64,000 bases of DNA from G965227875 sp965227875. Its GTDB lineage: Bacteria; Pseudomonadota; Alphaproteobacteria; Rhizobiales; JAJFHC01. Below, piece by piece: positions 12,701-21,700 of this stretch (positions are counted from its first letter, which is position 1; the number at the start of each line of letters is the position of its first letter). Location of the stretch: positions 2,852,001-2,916,000 of the forward strand of contig OZ245783.1 of the NCBI GenBank assembly GCA_965227875.1. Direction: 5' to 3'. Position numbers and translations under genes: made by a program. The notes beneath the pieces are model-generated. The model had not been told where the DNA came from and did not search any database. It was given only the letters and a program-made list of their open reading frames with translations.

Positions 12701-15700
12701 AGAACGAAACGCCGTTCGTGGCCGTCGTGCCGGAATTTCCGTTGGTGAGCGAAACCTGGCTGCCGTCGATCTCGAGCACCTCGTCCGCCGTGCCCGAGAC
12801 ATTGGTCACGGTGAGCGTGAGCCCTGTGAAGGTCTGCCCGCTCTCGATGGTGGATGCGGCTGCCGAGGTGAACAGGGACTGGGCGGCATCCCCTTCGGTG
12901 AAGGTCGGGTTCGCGCCTGTCGCGGTCAGCGTCGGTTCGTCGTTGACGGCAACGATCGAAATTGTCGCCGTCGCCGTGTTGCTGTTCGCGTCGCCGTCGT
13001 TGACCGTTACCGTGATGATGCGGTTGGCGGTGTCCGGGTCGTTGCTCGAGTTGACGTAGTTGACGAGTTCGAGCGCGCCTTCGTAGTCCGAGCGCGAGGC
13101 GGTTCCGGAAAGGGTGAGGACGCCGGTCGAGGAATTGTAGGCCGATGCGGTAATCCCGGCGGGGAGACCACCGCTTACCGTCAGCCCTTCGCTTGCCCCG
13201 TCAGGCCGGTTCGTCAGCGTGATCGTCGCCGATTCGATGTCCGTGTCGTCCACGTCGGAGATCGTGAGGTCCGACTGCACGGTGTCGCCGATCTTGGCTT
13301 CGACGTCGCCCTCGGTGAACGAATTGTTGAAGTCCCCGACCGTCGCGCCGCTGCTGTCGTTGAGGTCGAGGTCGAGCACCGGCGGGTCGTTCACGGCCGA
13401 CACGGTTACCGTGGCGTCAGCGCTCGTCGCAGTCCCGCCGTCGCCATCGTCAATGATGAAGCGGACGGTGCGTCCACCCACCGTCGGATCGTTGGTGTTG
13501 GTGTTCTCGTAGGTGATCGCCCGCGCCAGCGCCTGGGCTGCGGCCGGTGTCGCGTCAGTTGTGTTGAAGATTATTGAAAGTCCGGTACCCCCTGTGCCGC
13601 CAAAAAACGTGCCGATGGCGTTGCCCTCAAAGCTGACGGTAGAACCCGACACGCTGATCTGACCGGCGCCTGTGCCCTGATTCTGGATCGCCAGTACGTC
13701 CTCGGAGCTGTTACTTCCGGCAATGAACTGAACAGTCAATCCCCCGCCGATGAAATCCGGACTGTCCACATCGGAAATCGCGATGCCCGTCGCCTGGTCG
13801 ATGATCTGCGCGCCGTCGCCTTCGTTGTAGGTGAGATCGTCGCCGCTGATGTTGTCGAGCGTCGTAGGGTCGTCGATGGCGGTCACGTTTATCGTGACGT
13901 TGGCGGCCGTCGATGTTCCGCCGTCCCCGTCATTGACGGTGATCTGCACGTTGCGTGCGGTTTCCGAAGGAGCGGCGTTGTCGTTGTTGATGTAGCGCAG
14001 CGCCTGGATCAGCGTCTGGACGTTGGCCGGTGTCGCGTTGCTGTTGAAATTGACGATGAAGTCGTTGCCCGCCGTGATGGCGTTGGCCAGCGTGCCCACG
14101 ACCGTGCCGCCGACGCTCACGTTGGAGCCTGCCGTCGTCCCGGCCAGGGCCACCGATCCGCCCGTGTCCACCGTGATGGTGTCGTCGGCGGGATCCTCGC
14201 CCGAGGTGATCGTCACCGTCAGGTTGCCGCCGTCGAAATCCGTGCTGTCCGCGTCCGTCAGCGTGGCGGCCGTGCCCTGGTCGAGCGGCTGGAAGAGATC
14301 GCCTTCGTTGTAGGCGAGCGTGTCGCCGTCGAGATTGCCGATCACCGGCGGGTCGTTGGCGCCGGTGACCGTCACCGTCACGTCTGCATTGTTCGACGTG
14401 CCTCCGTCCCCGTCCGTGAGGTTTATCCGTACGTTACGCGCGCCCAGCGTCGGCGCGCTGGCGTCGGTGTTCTGGTAGGTCAGCGCCTGGACCAGGGTCT
14501 GCACGTTTGCGGGCGTCGCATTGGCGTTGAGGTTCACGACGAAGTCGTTGCCCTCGGTGATGGCGTTCGCCAGCGTGCCGACAACGGTGCCGCTGACGAG
14601 GACGTTAGACCCCGCCGTCGTGCCGGCAAGGGCGACCGAACCGGACGTGTCGACCGAAAGCAGGTCTTCCGCCGCGTCCTCGCCCGAGGTGATCGTGACC
14701 GTGAGGGTGCCGCCGTCGAGATTCGCGCTGTCGACGTCGGTTACGGTTGCCGCCGTGGACTGGTCGAGGATCTGTGCCGCCGATCCTTCCGAGAAAGCCA
14801 GGCTGTCGCCGTCGAGGTTTCCGAGCGCCGGGGCGTCGTTGACGCCCGATACCGTCACCGTCACGTCCGCGTTCGCCGACGTGCCGCCGTCGCCGTCGTT
14901 CACCGTCACGCGTACGTTGCGCGCGCCAGTCGTGGGATTGTCGGTATCCGTGTTCTCGTAGACAAGCGCGCGGATGACCGCCTGGACGTTGGCCGGCGTC
15001 GCGTTCGCATTGAGGTTCACGACAAGGTCGGCGCCGGGCGCCACATTGTTGGCGAGCGTCCCGATCACCGTGCCGCTGACCGAGACGTTGGAACCGGCGG
15101 TCGTGCCGGAAAGGGTTATGCCTCCGCCCGTCGTGATGGAAAGCTGGTCTTCCGCCGCGTCTTCGCCGGACGTGATCGTCGCTGTCAGCGTGCCGCCGTT
15201 GAAATCCGCGCTGTCCACGTCCGCGAGCGTGGCCAGTGTGCCCTGGTCGAGCACCTGCTGGCCGTCACCTTCGGTATAGGCAAGGCTGTCCCCGCCGAGA
15301 TTGCCCACCACCGGGACGTCGTTGACGCCGCTCACGGTGACGGTGATGTCCGCGTTGGACGATACCCCGCCGTCGCCGTCATTGACGGTCACGCGGACTG
15401 TCCGTGCCCCGGTCGTCGGATTGTCCGTGTCCAGGTTCTCGTAGCTCAGCGCCCGGATGAGGTCCTGTATCCGCGACGGCGTCGCCTCGGCGTTGAGGTT
15501 GACGACCAGGTCGTTGCCCGGCGCGATGTTGTTGGCCAGCGTTCCGATCACGGGTCCGAAATCGACCGAGATCGTCGATCCGGCGGTCGTTCCGGACAGG
15601 GAGAAGCCTTCACCCAGACTGATGGAAAGCTGGTCTTCCGCCGCGTCCTCTCCGGAAACGATCGTCGCCGTCAGCGTGCCGCCGTTGAAATCCGTGCTGG

Positions 15701-18700
15701 TCGCGTCGGCGACGGTCGCGTCCTCGCCGGCGTCGAGGCCCTGGGCGCCGTCGCCTTCCGAATAGGGGAGCGAGTCGCCGTCGAGATTGCTCACGACCGG
15801 CGGGTCGTTGACGAACACCGTGACGTCCGCCGCCACCGACGTGCCGCCGTCGCCGTCCGAGACCGTGACCGTCACGGTCCGCTCGCCGGTCGTGGGCGAG
15901 ACCGTGTCGGTGTTCTCGTAGGTCAGGGCACGAACGAGTGTCTGGACGTTTGCCGGCGTGGCGTTTGCATTGAAGTTGACGACGAAATCGTTGCCGGCCG
16001 AAATCGCGTTCGCCAGCGTACCGATAACGGTACCGCCGACCGAAACGGTCGAGCCCGCCGTCGTCCCGCCGAGCGCGACCGAACCGCCGGTGTCGATCGA
16101 AAGGACGTCCTCCGCGGCATCTTCGCCCGCTGAGATCGTGGCCGTCAGGTTGCCGCCGTCGAAATCGGCGCTGTCCGTGTCGGTGACGGTGGCGTCGGCG
16201 CCCTGGTCGATGAGTTGGGCGCCGTCATTCGCGTTGTAGGTGAGGCCGTCTTCGTCCAGGGCACCGATGGTGGGGGCGAAGATGGTGGTCAGTCCCTGCT
16301 GGACCCGAACCTCGGCATTGCCGTTGGTAAAGCGGTCGAAAGTGATGGACCCGTCGACGACCGTTCCCGCCGACGACCAGCCGCCATCCGCGAAGATCGC
16401 CGAATCGCCGGCATTGCCGGTCACCTTGAGAACCGCCGTACCGCCGCTGCGCTCGGTCGTGATGTCGAAGACGTCGAGTTGGGTCAGCGTGACGGAATTG
16501 TTGCCGGACCCGGTCAGGTCGATCTGCTCGATCTCCGTGATCCGGTTGGGCAGGATCGACGTGAGGTCGAGGTTGAGCCCCGACCCGTCGAGGCGCAGCG
16601 TATCCGTTCCGTGACCGCCGTCGATGCGGGCGAAACCGGTGTCGGAGACGCCGAGGATGTCGTCGCCGCGCCCGCCACGCAGCACGTCCGCACCGCCACC
16701 GCCCGTGAGGGTGTCGTCGCCGACCGCACCGATGAGCGCTTCCGCTGCGCCGGTTCCCGTCGTCGTGACCGGGATCGTGCTGGCGCCGAAAGCGCCGCCG
16801 AGAATGACGTAGGCTTCGCCCGCGTCGTTCTTCGCGTTGGGGTCGCCATACTTGGCGCCGACGATGATGTCGTCGAAACCGTCGCCGTTGATGTCTCCGG
16901 CCGACGAGACCGAAATGCCGCTGTAGTCCCCGGCATCGAGCCCGTCGAGGGTGAACCCGTCAGCCGCCGTGAGGCTCGAGAGATTGAGCGTCGTGCCGAA
17001 TCCGGCGGCCTTGCCGAAAATGACGTAGGTCTGCCCGGACTGCCCCCCGTTCGGCGCGGCCTGCGTGGCGCTGACGATCAGGTCGTCGAAGCCGTCGCCG
17101 TTGATGTCTCCGGCCGACGAGACCGACGTTCCGCTGAAATCGCCGCCGTTGACGCCGTTGATCGTGAACCCGTTGGTGCCGTTGAGGTCGTCCGCGTCGA
17201 ATTCCGCGGCGAAGCCGCCGGCCATGCCGAAGATGACGTAGCTCTGCCCTTCGTACGAGCCGTACAACGCATTCGGCGCGCTGATGATGACGTCGTCGAA
17301 GCCGTCACCGTTGATGTCGCCTGCCGCGGAGGCGGAATACCCGACACTGTAGTTATAGGTACTGTTGGACTTGAACGTGAACCCGTTGGTGCCGTTGATG
17401 AGGGCGAGGTCGAAGTTCGTCCCGAAGCCTCCGGCCTTGCCGAAGACGACGTGCGCCTCGCCACTTCCGTATTCACCGCCGGCATAGGATGTGATCAGCA
17501 GGTCGTCGAACCCGTCCCCGTTGACGTCGCCGGCCGACGAGACCGTTCCGCCCGTAATGCCGCTGGCGTCGGCGCCGTTCAGCAGGAAACCGTCATCTTC
17601 GGCGAGCGAATCCAGGTTGATGCTCGCGGGGAAACCGCCCGCGCCGCCGAACACGACATAGGCCTCGCCGGTTCCATATCCGCCATAACTGGCGCCGATG
17701 ATCAGGTCGTCGAACCCGTCGCCGTTGACGTCGCCGGCCGACGAGACCGACACGCCGCTGTAGTCGTTGACGGAAATCCCGTTGAGCACGAAGCCGTTGG
17801 TGCCGTTCAGCGTCGAGACATCGAAACTGGTGCCGAAACCGGTCGTCTTGCCGAAGATGACATAGGTTTCGCCAGCCTCGGCGTTTGCGTTCGGATCGGC
17901 GTAGCGCGCGCCGATGACGAAGTCGTCGATGCCGTCCCCGTTGACGTCTCCGGCCCCCGACACGGAAACGCCGCTATGGTCATTGCCGTCCAGGCCCGGA
18001 ATCTCGAAGCCTTCTGATGCGGTGATCGATGCGAGGTCGATGTTCGCGGCAAACCCGCCGCCAGTTCCGAAGAGGACGTAACTCGTTCCGGTGCTCGAAT
18101 TGGCCCGGTAGGCCCCGACGATCACGTCGTCGAACCCGTCGCCGTTGATGTCCCCGACGGAAGAAACCGATGCCCCGATCGAGTCGCCGGCCGTCGCGCC
18201 CTGGATGGTGAACCCGTTTGCGCCGGTCAGTCCGTTGAGCGCAATGGAGGCGACGCCCGGTGACGTGACCCCGACGGTGGCCGTCGAGGCCAGCGATGTG
18301 CCGCCGTCGCCGTCCGAGACGGTAACCTCGATCGTGCGCGCGCCGATCGTCACGTCGGCGCCATCGAGGTTCACGTAGGTCAGCGCCTGCACCAGTGTGC
18401 TTACGTTGGCCGGCGTTGCGTTGGCATTGAAGTTGACGACGAGATCCTCGCCGCCTGTCCCGGTCCCGCCCGCGCCTATGGTGCCGATTGCGGTCCCGCT
18501 GACCGACACCGTGGAGCCCGCCGTGAGGCCGGCCGAGAGCGCGACGCTTCCCGAAGTATCGATGCCGAGCGCGTCTTCGGCCGGATCGCCGCCGGCCGTT
18601 ATGGACGTCGTCAGGGTTCCGCCGTTGAAGTCCGTGCTGTCTACATCTGCGACTGCTGCATTGCCGGAGACGTCCAGCGCCACGGCCGCGTCGCCCTGCA

Positions 18701-21700
18701 CGTAGGCGACCGCGTCGCCGTCGAGATCGGAGATGGTCGGCGGCGAGTTCGACTGGACGATGGCGAGGGTGGCCGTGGCCGCCGCGCTGTCATTGTCGCC
18801 GTCGCTCACGACGACCGTGATGCTGCGGTTCGCGGCGTCCGGGCTGACGCTGGTGTTGTTGTAGCGGACCTGGCCAATGGCCGTTTCGTACTGCGCGAAG
18901 GTCGCGGACCCTGTGAGGGTCAGGATCCCGGTCGTTGGGTTGTAGGCGCCGGCGGTGATGCCGCCGGGCAGGCCGCCGCTCACCGAAAGGCTCTCGAGAC
19001 CGCCGTCCGGGCGGTTCGTCAGCGTGATCGTGGCGGATACGATATTGCTGCTGTCGACGTCCGTGATCGTGATGTCCGGATCGACGAGGTCGCCGATGGC
19101 CACCGGTCCGCCGCCTTCCGTAAACGTCCCGTCATAGTCCGGCCCGGTTGCGCCGCTGTCGTTGTCCAGGTCGAGGTCCAGGACCGGCGGGTCGTTCTGG
19201 CCTTCGACCGTCACGGTGCCCGAGATGCCGATGGCGCCCCCGTCTCCGTCATTGGCGAAGACCGAGACCGTCCTGTTGGTTTCCGCGGGGGCGTCGTTGT
19301 TCGTGTTCTCGTAGGTCAGCGCCCTGAGCAGCGTCTGGACATTCGCCGCATTGGCGTTTGCGTTCAGGTTGACCTGGAAATCGTTGCCCGGTGCGATGTT
19401 GTTCTGCAGTGTGCCGATGACCGTTCCGCTGACGGACACGGTCGAACCCGCCGTCGTGCCGCCCAGCGAAACCGCGCCCGAGGTGTCGACCGAAAGCTGG
19501 TCCTCGGTCGCCACTTCGCTGCCGCCGACAAACGTCGCGCCCGCCGATCCGCCGTCGAAATCGGCGCTGTCGTCGGTGATCGTCAGGGGCGCTCCCGTGT
19601 CGAGCAACTGCGGACCGTCGCCTTCGGAGTAGTTGAGGCTCGTGGAAGCATCCTGCAGATCGGGTGAATCGTTCTGCGTGGTGATCGTTACCGTGACGTC
19701 GGCATTGGCGGACGTACCGCCTTCGCCGTCCTGAACCGTGACCCGGACCGTCCGGTTGACCGTGGCCGGATCGACGGTCTCGGTGTTCTGGTAGGTCAAT
19801 GCCCGCAACAGCGTCTGGACATCGGCAATCGTCGTATCGCTGCCCAGATCGATGATCAGCGGCTGGCCGCCGCTGCCGATCCCGGCGCCGTTGATGATCC
19901 CCACATCGGTGCCGCCGACCGACACGGTCGACCCGGCGGTCAGGCCGGCGGAAAGCGCGACGTTTCCGGACGTGTCCAGTCCGATCGCGTCTTCGCCGGC
20001 GATCAGGCCGGAGACGATCTGTGCGGTTATGTTGCCGCCGTTGAACCCGCTGCTGTCGGGATCCGTAAGGGTGGCCGCGGTCCCCTGGTCGAGAATCCGC
20101 TGCCCGTCCCCCTCGACATAGGCGAGCGTGTCGCCGCCGAGATTGGCGACGACAGGATCATCGTTGACCGGTGTGACGTTGACGGATGCCGTAACCGCCG
20201 TCGTGCCGCCATCGCCGTCCGTGAGTGAGAACAACAGGTTCCTGGACGTGCCGTCCGGGTCCGTGGTGTTGGAATTCTCGTACGAGATCCGCTGCAACAG
20301 CGTGCCGACATTCGCCGGTGTGGCGTTCGCGTTGAAAAGAATGCCAAGCGGACCGCCGATCCCGGTCGCCGTGATCGTGCCGATGACGGTTCCGCCGACC
20401 GACACCGTCGACCCGACGCCCGTGCCGGACGTGGTCACGGTCGCGTTGGTGCTGATGCCGAGGATGTCCTCGGCCGGCGTGCCGCCCGTGGCGATGGTCA
20501 CGATCAGCGTGCCGCCGCTGAAATCCACGCTGTCCAGGTCCGTGACCTGTGCGGCGGTGCCCTGGTCGATGATCTGCGGCCCGTCGCCTTCGTTGTAGGC
20601 AAGGGTGTCGCTGTTCAGGTTGTTGACCACCGGGTTGGCGCTGGTCGCCACGATGACGATGGGAACGGTCGTCACCGCCGTGCCGCCGTCGCCGTCCGTT
20701 ACGGTGAAGCTGACATTGCGCGGCGTGACGTTCGGCGTTGTGCTGGTGTTGTTGTAGGTGATCGCTTGCAGCAGCAACGAGACGTTCGCCGGCGTCGCGT
20801 CCGCGGTGTTGAAGTCGATGACCAGGTTGGCGCCGTTGCCGTTGGTCGAAATCGTACCGATGGCATTGCCGTTGACCGAGACGACGGAACCCACAGTCAC
20901 GCCGGCAGACAATGTCACCGCGTCGACAAAGATCCCGAAGACGTCCTGCGCGAGGGGCACGCCAAGCCCGGAACTCACCGTCAGCCGGCCGCCGTTGAAG
21001 TCGGCCGAGTCCGCGTCCGCGATCGATGCCGCGGCGGCATGATCGATAACGGTGGCACCGTCACCTTCGGTGAACGTGAACGCATCCGCCGCACCAAGGT
21101 TGCTGAACGTGGGTGCCGTGTTGGTCGCCGGCGGCGGGGGAGGCGGCGGAGGTGGCGGCGGCGGGGCGACCGGTGGCGGGGACGGTGGCGGCGGGGCCGG
21201 CGGCGGGGGAGGCGGTGGGGATATGACCGCCTGGGTCGTCGTCACGGCTTCTGCTGCGGCCTGTTGCGCGGCGGCTTCCGCCGCTGCGGCCTCCGCGGCC
21301 GCCTGGGCTGCTGCAGCTTCGGCTTCCGCAGCCTGCTGCGCGGCTTCTTCGGCTGCGGCTGCGGCTTCCTCGGCGGCCCTCGCGGCTTCTTCCGCAGCCG
21401 CTTCGGCGTCGGCGTCGCCATCTTCGGCGGCTTCGGCCGCTTCCTCTGCCGCCGCCGCGGCGTCCTCGGCGGCCTGCTGCGCCTGGTCGGCATCCTGCTG
21501 GGCCTGCTGGGCGTCCTGTTGCGCCTGGTCGGCGTCCTGCTGCGCCTGCTGGGCCTGCTGCTGCTGTTGCTGCGCCGCGCTGACCCTTTGCTGGAGGGTC
21601 TGGGCGTTACTCAGGTTCGAGTTGATCGAATCGAGGTCGGCCTGGGTCGCCTGGCTGATGTTCACCTGGCCGCCGTCGGCGAGGGTGATGACCGTATTGT

